Assembly (NCBI GenBank): GCA_964609625.1
Contig: CAZSRS010000023.1
Location: forward strand, 1-59,181
Source: G963674665 sp964609625
GTDB taxonomy: Bacteria > Desulfobacterota > Desulfovibrionia > Desulfovibrionales > Desulfovibrionaceae
Direction: 5' to 3'
DNA: 59,181 nucleotides
A program made the position numbers and the translations under genes. How positions within the stretch are numbered: the stretch's first letter is position 1; each line of letters starts with the position of its first letter. The notes beneath the pieces were generated by a model. The model was not told the DNA's origin and did not search any database. It saw only the letters and a program-made list of their open reading frames with translations. This document shows, one piece after another, positions 38,003 through 46,154 of this stretch.

Positions 38003-38439
38003 GTGAATCCTCTGGAAAAAAGCAGCTATTCGGCCTGGCCGTGGGCCTGCTGGTCCTGGGACTCTTCGGCTACGTGGCCTTCTACGCCATGACCGACAAC
38101 CAGGAAGTCGCGCCCACCAACGCCACGGCAGCCCCGGCTCCGGCCGGTGAAGTCCCCGTGCAGGGCATGGTGACCATGGTGGACCTCGGCGCCAAGAGTT
38201 GCATCCCCTGCAAGATGATGGCCCCCATCCTGGTGGAGCTGGAACAGGAATACAGGGGGCGTGCCGCCATCGTGTTCATCGACGTTTGGGAAAACCATGA
38301 CGCGGTGAAACAATTCGGCATCAACGCCATCCCCACGCAGATATTCTACGATGCACAGGGAAACGAACACCTGCGTCACGTCGGCTTCATGGACAAGGAT
38401 TCCATCGTCGCGGTGTTGCAGAAGCTCGGAGTTGAGTGA
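37999..38439 (+). CDS. membrane-anchored periplasmic thioredoxin-like protein (CIPC)
   Basis: The product is 146 residues. TM helix at about 9-30 (LFGLAVGLLVLGLFGYVAFYAM), a Pro/Ala-rich spacer, and a thioredoxin domain with SCIPCKMMAPIL (Cys68, Cys71) and cis-Pro in NAIPTQIFYDAQG. The orientation puts the domain outside the inner membrane. Electrons would come from the CcdA-like protein encoded four bases downstream. Likely a periplasmic reductant for the operon's other proteins. Confidence 0.9.
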   Translation: MSESSGKKQLFGLAVGLLVLGLFGYVAFYAMTDNQEVAPTNATAAPAPAGEVPVQGMVTMVDLGAKSCIPCKMMAPILVELEQEYRGRAAIVFIDVWENHDAVKQFGINAIPTQIFYDAQGNEHLRHVGFMDKDSIVAVLQKLGVE

Positions 38440-38443
38440 GGAC

Positions 38444-39151
38444 ATGGATCAACTGTTCCTGACCATCAATCTGTGGATGTCCGGCGGGCTCCTGCTGGGG
38501 GCGCTGGGGTGTTTCCTGTGGGGCGTGGTCAGCGTGCTCTTCAGCCCCTGCCACTTGGCCTCCATCCCACTCATCGTGGGCTACGTCGGGGGGCAGGAGG
38601 GAGCCGTCGAAGGCCGCAAGGCCACCCTCTACGCCGTGCTGTTCACCATCGGGCTGTTCATCACCATCGCCGCCATCGGCATCATTTGCTCCCTGCTGGG
38701 GCGCATGCTGGGCGACGTGGGCCCCTACTGGACCATCCTCATCGGCCTGATTCTGATCTGGGTGGCCCTGGGTATGCTGGGCGTCTCGAAATGCTCCATG
38801 TCCGGCGGGCTCATGGGGCGGCTTCAGCTCAAGGGCCTGTGGGGCGCATTCATCCTGGGCCTGGCCTACGGCGTGCTCTCAGGCTCCTGCACCTTCGGCT
38901 TCATCGCCCCCATCCTGGCAATCATCACCATCCAGGAAAAGGTGTTCACGGGCATCGTGTTCATCGTGCTTTTCGGCATCGGGCACTGCATCCCCATTGC
39001 CGTGGCCGGGAGTTCCACGGCCCTGGTCAAGCGCTTTCTGGCCAACAGCGCCTGGCAACGCGGGGGGCAACTGTTCCGCAAACTGGCGGGGGCCACCATC
39101 GGCCTCCTAGGACTGTACTTCATCGCATACCCTTTTATTCCCGGCACATAA
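38444..39151 (+). CDS. CcdA/DsbD-like transmembrane thiol:disulfide transporter
   Basis: The product is 235 residues with six TM segments. The two key cysteines are in FSPCHLASIPL (Cys36, helix 1) and LSGSCTFGFIAPIL (Cys149, helix 4), the CcdA pattern of Pro-Cys and Cys-near-Pro. It passes reducing equivalents from cytoplasmic thioredoxin to periplasmic thioredoxins. An additional Cys117 in SKCSMS is between the halves. Coupled to the upstream Trx (4 bp) and the downstream CxxU protein (9 bp). Confidence 0.92.
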   Translation: MDQLFLTINLWMSGGLLLGALGCFLWGVVSVLFSPCHLASIPLIVGYVGGQEGAVEGRKATLYAVLFTIGLFITIAAIGIICSLLGRMLGDVGPYWTILIGLILIWVALGMLGVSKCSMSGGLMGRLQLKGLWGAFILGLAYGVLSGSCTFGFIAPILAIITIQEKVFTGIVFIVLFGIGHCIPIAVAGSSTALVKRFLANSAWQRGGQLFRKLAGATIGLLGLYFIAYPFIPGT

Positions 39152-39160
39152 AGGATCGTC

Positions 39161-40027
39161 ATGCGCGGAATCATTGTACTTCTCACGCTCATCCCGCTCC
39201 TCGCGGCAACGGGCATCGCGGTCGCCGAACCGCCCCTGCTGCGCATACTCTACACTTCGAATACCTTCGGGTACTATAATCCCTGTCCCACCTGAGGCAG
39301 CAGGACAGTGGGAGGCGTGGCCCGGCGGGCCACCATCATGGAGACCCTGACGCAGCAGGTCGGCGCGGAGCGGGTCCTTGCCGTGGGGGGCGGTTTCGAG
39401 CTGCTCTCCTCGGAAGGCGTTCCCGCGTCGGATTATTACCCGAAACGGCTGGAGGAGTTGTACGCATTGCTGCATTACGATCTCGGCCTGGTATCGCCGC
39501 AGGAAGCTCAATGGCTGGAACGCAATGGGCTGAACCTGCCCCCGGTCTGGGCGACAGAATCCTCGGACGTCACGGTCAGGCTCGTGGAAAAGGGCGGCGT
39601 CAGGGTGGCTTTCGTGTTCCTGCCCCTGATCCATAATTCTTCCGAGGAGCCCGAGATGCACCGGCGTATGCTGGAGGCGGTACAACAGGTAAAGGAACAG
39701 GCCGACCTGCTCGTGGGCGTGAGCCTGCTGGGCTCGCTCTTCGAGAGCCGCCTGTTGCAAGGTTATCCCGACTTGTTCCACATCCTGCTCGGCAGCGGCG
39801 CCGGCAAGGGCAATGTCGGAACGCAGAACGCGCCCGGCCAGACTCTCTGGGTCCGCCCCTATTACAAGGGCGCGGCGGTGTCGCGCATCGACGTCAGGAA
39901 CCTGCCGGTCAGTGCCGCGACCCAGGGCGCATGGACTGCGGGCAGGGACGTCGAAGTCGTTATCGTACCGCTCTACGATGACATAGCCAGCTCCATGAAG
40001 GCCCTGGAGTTGATGCAGAACAACTGA
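39161..40027 (+). CDS. candidate selenoprotein: secreted UshA/metallophosphatase-like protein with CPTU motif (in-frame TGA = Sec45)
   Basis: ATG at 39161, preceded by AAAGGA, opens a signal peptide (about 1-22). Codons then read YTSNTFGYYNPCPT, TGA at 39293-39295 (codon 45), and continue in the same frame as GSRTVGGVARRATIMETL to the stop at 40027, 288 residues in all. The stretch resembles the N-terminus of UshA-like 5'-nucleotidases (xTNDxHG... GGLARRA), but the metal ligands Asp/His (TNDxHG) are replaced by SNTFG, so a phosphatase role is doubtful; a CxxU redox site is likely. An exact 7-bp hairpin lies 21 nt after the TGA. The alternative, a stop plus a restart at GTG 39308, would split one fold and leave an orphan signal peptide, so it is unlikely. 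Confidence 0.82.
39317..39333 (+). promoter_or_regulatory. candidate bacterial SECIS hairpin
   Basis: GTGGCCC (39317-39323) and GGGCCAC (39327-39333) form a perfect 7-bp stem with loop GGC. The loop starts 28 nt after the TGA, within the usual bacterial SECIS spacing, and begins with G. Folding and SelB binding not computed. Confidence 0.6.
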
Positions 40028-40044
40028 TCCGCAAGGAGAGCGTC

Positions 40045-40530
40045 ATGTCGCTGCTGTACAAAATCGCGTTGCAATCCCTCTGCATTCTCGCATTTTCAGC
40101 GGTACTGGCCCTGGGAGTGAACGCCCTGCGTCCGGACAGCCTGCCTTTGTTGTATGCCGAGCAGAGCGCCGTGCAGTTGGAGGGCGGGGATGGCACCATC
40201 GCAATCAAGGACGCGGCCATGCTGTTCCTGTCCAAGAGGGCCCTGTTCCTCGACGCCCGCTCCCAGTTCGAATACGACGAGGAGCATGTCCAGGGTGCCC
40301 TGTCCCTGCCGCCCGAGGAGTTCGGGCTCTTATTCGAAGAGTTGCGCCAGGAACTGGTGGGTAAGGAACTGCTCATCGCCTACTGCGACGGGGAGCGCTG
40401 CCCCCTGAGCCATGAGCTGGCGGAACTCCTGCGAGGGGCGGGCTTCGACAACGTGCGGGTGCTGGTCAACGGCTGGTCGTTGTGGAAGGCCGAGGGCCTG
40501 CCCGTTGCCAGCGGCAGCCTCGGGAACTGA
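40045..40530 (+). CDS. membrane-anchored rhodanese-like protein
   Basis: The product is 161 residues. One TM anchor at about 8-27 (ALQSLCILAFSAVLALGVNAL), then a rhodanese domain with ALFLDARSQFEYDEEHVQGALSLPPEEF and active-site loop IAYCDGERCPLS (Cys114; second Cys119). Topology puts the domain in the periplasm. It would carry persulfide or reduced thiol chemistry. The gene lies 17 bp after the CxxU gene and 2 bp before the MauE-like gene. Confidence 0.9.
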   Translation: MSLLYKIALQSLCILAFSAVLALGVNALRPDSLPLLYAEQSAVQLEGGDGTIAIKDAAMLFLSKRALFLDARSQFEYDEEHVQGALSLPPEEFGLLFEELRQELVGKELLIAYCDGERCPLSHELAELLRGAGFDNVRVLVNGWSLWKAEGLPVASGSLGN

Positions 40531-40532
40531 AC

Positions 40533-40982
40533 ATGTCCTTGGTGTCCAGGCTGAAAACGGCCGATGTGTTGCTCCGCCTGATCTTGGGGGGAATATTCAT
40601 CGTGGCCAGCGCGGACAAGATCATCCATCCCGCGGAGTTCGCCGCCATCGTGCGGGACTACCGCGTGCTGCCGCCGGCGTTGACCAATCTCGTTGCCCTG
40701 GGACTGCCCTGGCTGGAGCTTGTCCTGGGGGCGCTCCTGCTGTCCGGCAGGTGGCGCGAGGGCACGCTGTTGTTGGTCAACCTGCTGCTCGTGACCTTCT
40801 GGACAACCCTGGTCGTCAACTACTTCAGGGGCATCGATGTGGGCTGCGGTTGCTTCTCAACCAGCCCGAGCCAGGACGCCGACATGGCTTGGTACGTGCT
40901 GCGAGATGGTTTCTTCGTGCTGCTGGGACTCACGACGGCACTGGTATCCTGGAGAGTCCTTGGTGGGACGCAAAAGGCCTGA
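40533..40982 (+). CDS. MauE/DoxX-family membrane protein
   Basis: The product is 149 residues with four TM helices and the MauE-like pattern LRLILGGIFIVASADKIIHPAEFA, LPWLELVLGALLLSGRW and, before the last helix, GIDVGCGCFS (Cys105, Cys107). The family provides membrane redox (disulfide) or quinone functions for partner proteins, as MauE does with MauD. Here it probably links the operon's periplasmic thiols to the membrane. Last gene of the nine-gene operon; the M23 peptidase gene converges 33 bp further. Confidence 0.9.
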   Translation: MSLVSRLKTADVLLRLILGGIFIVASADKIIHPAEFAAIVRDYRVLPPALTNLVALGLPWLELVLGALLLSGRWREGTLLLVNLLLVTFWTTLVVNYFRGIDVGCGCFSTSPSQDADMAWYVLRDGFFVLLGLTTALVSWRVLGGTQKA

Positions 40983-41015
40983 TACCAAGTTGCCTTCTTC
41001 GACAGCGACTTTGTC

Positions 41016-41921
41016 TCAATTATCCATTATATAGTACAAGGGGTTCACGACCCGGCCGTTCCTGTGCACCTCGTAGTGCAGATGCGGCGCCTGGGAGCGG
41101 CCCGTACTGCCCACGGAGCCGATGATCTCGCCCCGGGCTACCTGCTGCCCCACTTGGACCAGAATCTTGTGCAAATGGGCGTAACGCGTCTTCAAGCCGT
41201 TGCCGTGGTCGATATCGATGGTGTTGCCATATGACGAGAACCATTTGGCGTAGGTGACAGTGCCATTGGCCGGCGCCCTGATCGGCGTGCCGGTCTTGGC
41301 GGTGATGTCGATGGCCTTGTGGAACTGCACGCGCTTGGTGAAGGGATTCTTCCGATAGCCGAAGATGGAGGACAAACGCCCCCTGGTGGGCCAGATGGAC
41401 GGCACACGGGTAAGGTTGTCCTTCTGTAGGACGATTTCCTTGATGACTTTTTGCTGATGAATTTCCTCGAGAAGAATGCTGGCATGGAGTTGATCGAACT
41501 TCTTGTGTGCAAGGCGCAGCAGGGCGGGGTAGTGCAGCGAGGCCGTCTCTCCGTTTGGGCTGCGGCCGAGGCCGAATACATCTTCCGGCGCGTCGATGCT
41601 CTCTTTCTCGTCCAGGTTGAGCATCACCCCCAGCCTCGTATTCAGGTCACGGATGCGATGATAGTCCTTTTCCAGGTTCAGGATTTCGAAGGCAGTCTGG
41701 TAGATGGGGAGATACTGTGCATCGATTTTCTTCTCGAACTCCTGAAAAACACTCTGGGCTCGGTTATATGCCTCGTGATAGGGCCAGAGCAAATAGTTTC
41801 CGGTCGCCAGGACAACCACGAGCAACAGCGCGGCAGGGAGCACCCAGCCTCTGATCCGGATGCTGCAAAGCATTTCGCCGTTTGGTCTGAAAATTAGGAT
41901 ATTGTATCGTCTGAACAGCAT
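41016..41921 (-). CDS. M23-family (LytM-type) peptidase, membrane-anchored
   Basis: The product is 301 residues. N-terminal TM helix at about 26-46 (WVLPAALLLVVVLATGNYLLW), a coiled-coil-like region (about 55-170), then a LytM domain with SIFGYRKNPFTKRVQFHKAIDI (zinc His and Asp), and the HLHYEVHRNG catalytic motif near the C-terminus. Both zinc-site motifs are intact, so it is probably an active glycyl-endopeptidase-like peptidoglycan hydrolase acting in the periplasm. Convergent with the MauE gene. Confidence 0.92.
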   Translation of the reverse strand: MLFRRYNILIFRPNGEMLCSIRIRGWVLPAALLLVVVLATGNYLLWPYHEAYNRAQSVFQEFEKKIDAQYLPIYQTAFEILNLEKDYHRIRDLNTRLGVMLNLDEKESIDAPEDVFGLGRSPNGETASLHYPALLRLAHKKFDQLHASILLEEIHQQKVIKEIVLQKDNLTRVPSIWPTRGRLSSIFGYRKNPFTKRVQFHKAIDITAKTGTPIRAPANGTVTYAKWFSSYGNTIDIDHGNGLKTRYAHLHKILVQVGQQVARGEIIGSVGSTGRSQAPHLHYEVHRNGRVVNPLYYIMDN

Positions 41922-42180
41922 ATCGCCGTGGAAGGCGTTTCACGGTGCCGGTGTTTCGTGTGAAGGCAGTTCCTGAAAGCCTTGCCTCCAGCGCCGCCGC
42001 GATTCATGTCCCGCTGCAATCCCTTGCCTTTGTCAGGCTTTTTGACTAACTCTGCCGGATTGTCGCTGTGGACTCTTTGTATACGATATACTTCACACCG
42101 GAGAAGCGCAAGCCCCAACACTCCCCTTGGGGTTGTCCGAACACCGCATGCCCGGAGACCTGGCCCAGGAGCCGGGGCCG
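41922..42180. other. divergent intergenic region upstream of the MBOAT operon
   Basis: 259 bp. The inverted repeat GTATA-CGA-TATAC at 42079-42091 lies in an AT-rich patch about 90 bp before the MBOAT ATG and may be part of its promoter. No ORF or RNA gene recognised. Confidence 0.4.
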
Positions 42181-43608
42181 ATGAACATCCTGAGTTTTCA
42201 ATTTGCCCTTTTCTTCCTGGTGGTCCTGCCCCTGAACTGGATCCTCAAGGGGCGTACCGGGTACAGGCCTTTTCTCCTGGCCGCGTCCTATCTGTTCTAT
42301 GGCTCCTTTGGCCTGGAGTTTTTATTTATCCTCGTGCAGTTCAGCTTCTTCACCTGGCTGTGCACCAGCCTCATGGCCCGCGCGGCCGGCCCGGGCATTC
42401 GCCGGCTCTGTCTGTACCTGCTCGTGGGCATCGGACTCGGCGGCCTGGCCTTTTTCAAGTACTACGACCTGATCTTCATGACCACGGACCGCTTGCTGGT
42501 AGGCGTGGGCTTGTTCAATCCCCTTCCCATGTTGGACATGCTCCTGCCCGTGGGCATCTCCTTTTTCACCTTCCAGGGGCTTTCCTACGCCATCGACGTC
42601 TACCGGGACCCTGCGGCAGCCATACAAAGGCCTTTGGACGTCTTCCTATTCGTGGCCTTTTTCCCCACGATCCTCAGCGGTCCCATCCTGCGCGCGCATC
42701 AACTGGTGCCACAGCTCGACAATATCGCACCTTTGCGCAAGGACGCGGCCATGGCAGGGTATTTCCTGTTGCTGAGCGGCATGTTCAAAAAACTGGTGCT
42801 GTCCAGCTACCTGGCCTCCCATGCCGTAAATCACGTCTTCGACTATCCCGATGCCTTCTCCTTTGTCGGAGCGCTTTGCGGTGTTTTGGGATATACCATA
42901 CAAATCTATTGTGATTTTTCCGGCTACACCGACCTGGTCCTGGGCGTGGGCCTGCTTTTGGGCTTCATGCTGCCCGAGAACTTCGACAGGCCGTACAGAT
43001 CGTCGAGCCTGCGCGAATTCTGGCATCGCTGGCACATCTCCTTTTCCACGTGGCTCAGGGACTATCTCTATTTCAGCCTGGGTGGCAGCCGCGTGCCGAC
43101 CTGGCGCAAGCATTGCAACCTGCTGCTGACCTTTGCCCTGGGCGGCCTGTGGCACGGTGCCGGACTGAATTTCATTTTCTGGGGCCTGCTGCACGGCCTG
43201 GGTCTGTCGCTCAACCACGGTCTGCGCGATCGACGCAAGGCCAGGGGCCTGCCCCTGGACCCGCGGCGCTCTCTGGTGATGGACGCGCTCTGTTGGCTGC
43301 TGACATTCGGATACGTCAGCTTCGCCTGGATTTTTTTCCGTGCCTCGACTTTTGAGCAAGGGTGGGAAGTGGTGACCCGGGTTTGCTCCCTTGACACCTC
43401 CGGAGAAGGTGCCAATATTGTTGTCTTGGGCATAGTGGCCCTCGTGCTCTTGAAGGAATTCCTCCGTTTTGATATGAGACAAACTTACGTCAATGTTTTT
43501 GGCCGGGTACACTGGGGGGTGCAGACCCTGGTCTTCGGCCTGCTGGGCACGATCATTCTCAGACTGGGACCAGACGGAGTTCCGGCCTTTATCTATTTTC
43601 AATTTTGA
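42181..43608 (+). CDS. MBOAT-family O-acyltransferase (AlgI-like)
   Basis: The product is 475 residues with ten or more TM segments. MBOAT signatures: FTFQGLSYAIDVYRDP, LFVAFFPTILSGPILRAHQLVPQL, and the catalytic SLREFWHRWHISFSTWLRDYLYFSLGGSRV with HGAGLNFIFWGLLHG containing the active-site His. AlgI-type enzymes pass acetyl groups from the cytoplasm across the membrane to glycans. Three SGNH genes follow and probably complete periplasmic transfer to polysaccharide, replacing AlgJ/AlgX. No polysaccharide synthesis genes nearby. Confidence 0.93.
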   Translation: MNILSFQFALFFLVVLPLNWILKGRTGYRPFLLAASYLFYGSFGLEFLFILVQFSFFTWLCTSLMARAAGPGIRRLCLYLLVGIGLGGLAFFKYYDLIFMTTDRLLVGVGLFNPLPMLDMLLPVGISFFTFQGLSYAIDVYRDPAAAIQRPLDVFLFVAFFPTILSGPILRAHQLVPQLDNIAPLRKDAAMAGYFLLLSGMFKKLVLSSYLASHAVNHVFDYPDAFSFVGALCGVLGYTIQIYCDFSGYTDLVLGVGLLLGFMLPENFDRPYRSSSLREFWHRWHISFSTWLRDYLYFSLGGSRVPTWRKHCNLLLTFALGGLWHGAGLNFIFWGLLHGLGLSLNHGLRDRRKARGLPLDPRRSLVMDALCWLLTFGYVSFAWIFFRASTFEQGWEVVTRVCSLDTSGEGANIVVLGIVALVLLKEFLRFDMRQTYVNVFGRVHWGVQTLVFGLLGTIILRLGPDGVPAFIYFQF

Positions 43609-43690
43609 CAGCCTGTTGCACACAGGAGCAAACCCGGGTTTATCAGGACTGCAACGCCGGTCAACCCTGGTGTCGGGGGGGCGAGGAATC

Positions 43691-44875
43691 ATGAAGAAGT
43701 ATACCCTACAGGGGATAGTCATATTCGTGCTGGGCCTGGGTTTGGGGTGTTTCCTCAACCTGGACAAACTCGCGCCCTGGTACACGCAGCAGGCTGTTTC
43801 CTCCGGCGATTCCCTCGAAAGGGCGCTCGACGCGGCCCGATCCTTGCGCGACACCAGCGGCGTCACCGCGCTCGTGGACCGCTTCGACTGCTCCTGCGCC
43901 TTTCTTTTCGACGACACATACAAAGACAACACCAAATGCCTGGACATGGAATCTTCGACCCCTGGCGTGTATTTCTCCGAAGACCTGCGCCAACAGCTGG
44001 CTGCCATGCCTCGAGAGCAGCGCCGTATTCTGGCACTTTCCCTATTCCGCCGCCTTCAGGAATCACGCGCCGGCGTGGTCCCGGCGGGATTCGGCCTCGC
44101 GCCCGCGCATGGGCCGCATCTCGCGGTGACATCCACAGGCTCGCCGCACAACCAGATGTCCCAGGGCCTGGATGCCAAGGACCAACCCACTGACGAACAC
44201 CAAGGCAAGCTTCCGCTGCGCTCGGTGCTGGTGCTGGGTGATTCCCTGGCCCTCGGCCTGGCTACCTCCTTTGAACGCACCCTCAAGGAATACAACGACC
44301 AGATCGACTTCGCCCGTGTGGGCAAGGTCTCCAGCGGACTGGCCATCCCGCATCTCTTCGACTGGGAAAAGAAGGTCCAGGTGCTCATCGACAAGCACAA
44401 GCCCGACATCATCGTGGTGATGATGGGCATCAACGACGCAAACAACAACATCCACATCGACAACAAGAAGGCTATACTCGGCACTGCCGCTTGGCCCGAT
44501 GCGTACCAAAGGCGGGTGGAACGTTTCCTCGACATCATCACGAGCAACAAAGTCCCCACCTACTGGGTCAGCCTGCCGGTTGTCCGCGACAAGGCCATGT
44601 CCGACCGGATCCAGATCGCAAACGTGGCCACGAAAAATGCATGCGCGGCCTTTGATCTGTGCCACTTCGTCGATACAGCCGCCATCTTGACAGATGACAA
44701 CGGCAACTATACAAACTTCAAGAAGGATGAGAAGGGTTACAGCATCAGAATACGTGCCCAGGATGGTATCCACTTCTCGACAGATGGTGGAGACCTTCTC
44801 AGCCGTTACATTCTCGACTACATATCCAACTTCGTGGAGCTGCGGCCCGGTGGCTCGAAAGAGAAATCCATCTGA
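43691..44875 (+). CDS. periplasmic SGNH (DUF459-like) protein 1
   Basis: The product is 394 residues from the ATG at 43691, with GAGGA before it. Signal anchor at about 7-25. A cysteine-bearing N-terminal region (DRFDCSCAFLFDDTYKDNTKC) is special to this copy. The SGNH block I is VLVLGDSLALGLA (GDSL near 188), block II RVGKVSSGLAIPHLFDWEKK, block III MMGINDANNN and block V RAQDGIHFSTDGGD with Asp and His. This matches the periplasmic hydrolases/acetyltransferases that act with MBOAT proteins. It lies 82 bp after the MBOAT gene. Confidence 0.88.
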   Translation: MKKYTLQGIVIFVLGLGLGCFLNLDKLAPWYTQQAVSSGDSLERALDAARSLRDTSGVTALVDRFDCSCAFLFDDTYKDNTKCLDMESSTPGVYFSEDLRQQLAAMPREQRRILALSLFRRLQESRAGVVPAGFGLAPAHGPHLAVTSTGSPHNQMSQGLDAKDQPTDEHQGKLPLRSVLVLGDSLALGLATSFERTLKEYNDQIDFARVGKVSSGLAIPHLFDWEKKVQVLIDKHKPDIIVVMMGINDANNNIHIDNKKAILGTAAWPDAYQRRVERFLDIITSNKVPTYWVSLPVVRDKAMSDRIQIANVATKNACAAFDLCHFVDTAAILTDDNGNYTNFKKDEKGYSIRIRAQDGIHFSTDGGDLLSRYILDYISNFVELRPGGSKEKSI

Positions 44876-44980
44876 AGCCATGGAATCACGAGGCAGCATG
44901 TACAGTGTCCGATTGGTAATTGCTCTAGACCGACTGAAATCGAAACGGCCCGCCGTATTCGCCTAGCACCGGAGCAGAGC

Positions 44981-46069
44981 ATGAGATTCATATTCCTGAT
45001 AGCTACACTCCTGGCGACCATTGCGGTTTTTCCACTGCCCATCGCCACCCACGTAGCCCTGCCGAGTCTGTCTCTCCAGGATATCCTGGAGCAGGGGAAC
45101 GACTTCGCGGAACTCGACTTCGACCACGAACCCCGGCTCATCGTGTTGGACGACGTACCTGTCCGGGTGCCGCATCAACCCGCCTCCGCCGAACTTCCCG
45201 TGCAGGAATCGTACAACGCCCCAGCGCGACAAACGCCTGTCCCCGAGCAACAGACCCTTGAAGAAAAACAGGACGTCGAACACCTTGCCGCCGAGACCCC
45301 GCCACCTTCCCGGCCCCAGGCCGTGATCTCCACCGGCTTCGAAAAGAACGGCCTCTCCGAGGCCAGCTTCCGTACCGTTGCCAAGGCGCAAAAGGAAATC
45401 CAGCCACCAAACGAAAAACTCCTGGTTATCGGCGATTCCCTGTCCATTCCCCTGGGCAAGCAGCTGGAGGATTATTTCTCCAAAATTCCAGGTATTTATT
45501 TTAAGCGATTGGGCAAAGTCTCCAGCGGTCTGGCCAGACCAGACTTCTTCGACTGGGAACGCACCCTGGACAAGCTCGCAGCCACCATGCAGCCCAACAC
45601 CGTGCTCATCATGATCGGCACCAACGACAACCAGTCGCTGAAGCGCGGCGACGGCACTACCGTGCATTTCGGCGAAAAGGCCTGGGACGCCGAATACAAA
45701 CGCCGCATGAACAGGCTCTTCGAACTCTGCGCCCAGAACAACCCAAACGTGAAGATATTCTGGGTGGGCGCCCCCATCATGGGGCGACCCGACCTCACCA
45801 AGGATGTCGAACGCATTAACCACGTCGTCCGCTCCCTGTGCGACGCCAAGCCCAATTGCCAGTTCATCGACACCTGGGACGCCCTTGCCGACGAACAGGG
45901 CCGCTTCACCAACCACATCGTGGACATCACCGGTGAGCGCATCCGCCTCCGCGCCAACGACGGCGTGCATCTTTCCCTCACCGGCGCCAACATCCTGGCG
46001 GGCCGCTGCCTGCAGACCCTGGAAGAGAGCCTGCCCCTTCTCCGGGAGCGCCCTGATTCCTCTGGCTGA
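44981..46069 (+). CDS. periplasmic SGNH (DUF459-like) protein 2
   Basis: The product is 362 residues. A signal peptide (about 1-26) is followed by a Pro/Glu-rich linker (about 45-130) and the SGNH domain: LLVIGDSLSIPLGKQL, RLGKVSSGLARPDFFDWERT, MIGTNDNQSL, and RANDGVHLSLTGAN. All SGNH catalytic residues are present. The linker differs from copies 1 and 3 while the SGNH core is alike, showing duplication within the operon. 105 bp after copy 1. Confidence 0.88.
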   Translation: MRFIFLIATLLATIAVFPLPIATHVALPSLSLQDILEQGNDFAELDFDHEPRLIVLDDVPVRVPHQPASAELPVQESYNAPARQTPVPEQQTLEEKQDVEHLAAETPPPSRPQAVISTGFEKNGLSEASFRTVAKAQKEIQPPNEKLLVIGDSLSIPLGKQLEDYFSKIPGIYFKRLGKVSSGLARPDFFDWERTLDKLAATMQPNTVLIMIGTNDNQSLKRGDGTTVHFGEKAWDAEYKRRMNRLFELCAQNNPNVKIFWVGAPIMGRPDLTKDVERINHVVRSLCDAKPNCQFIDTWDALADEQGRFTNHIVDITGERIRLRANDGVHLSLTGANILAGRCLQTLEESLPLLRERPDSSG

Positions 46070-46154
46070 TGCCACCGCAACGTCCCCCCATGTCTATCGT
46101 CATTTTCGGATTCCGACGGCATGCCTGCCCGCATGCTTCACCATGAGGATGTCC

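Noticed and set aside
39308..40027. GTG at 39308 as the true start of the UshA-like protein
   Set aside because: It would drop the signal peptide and the conserved N-terminus; no ribosome site lies before it, and the upstream 44 codons are in the same frame.
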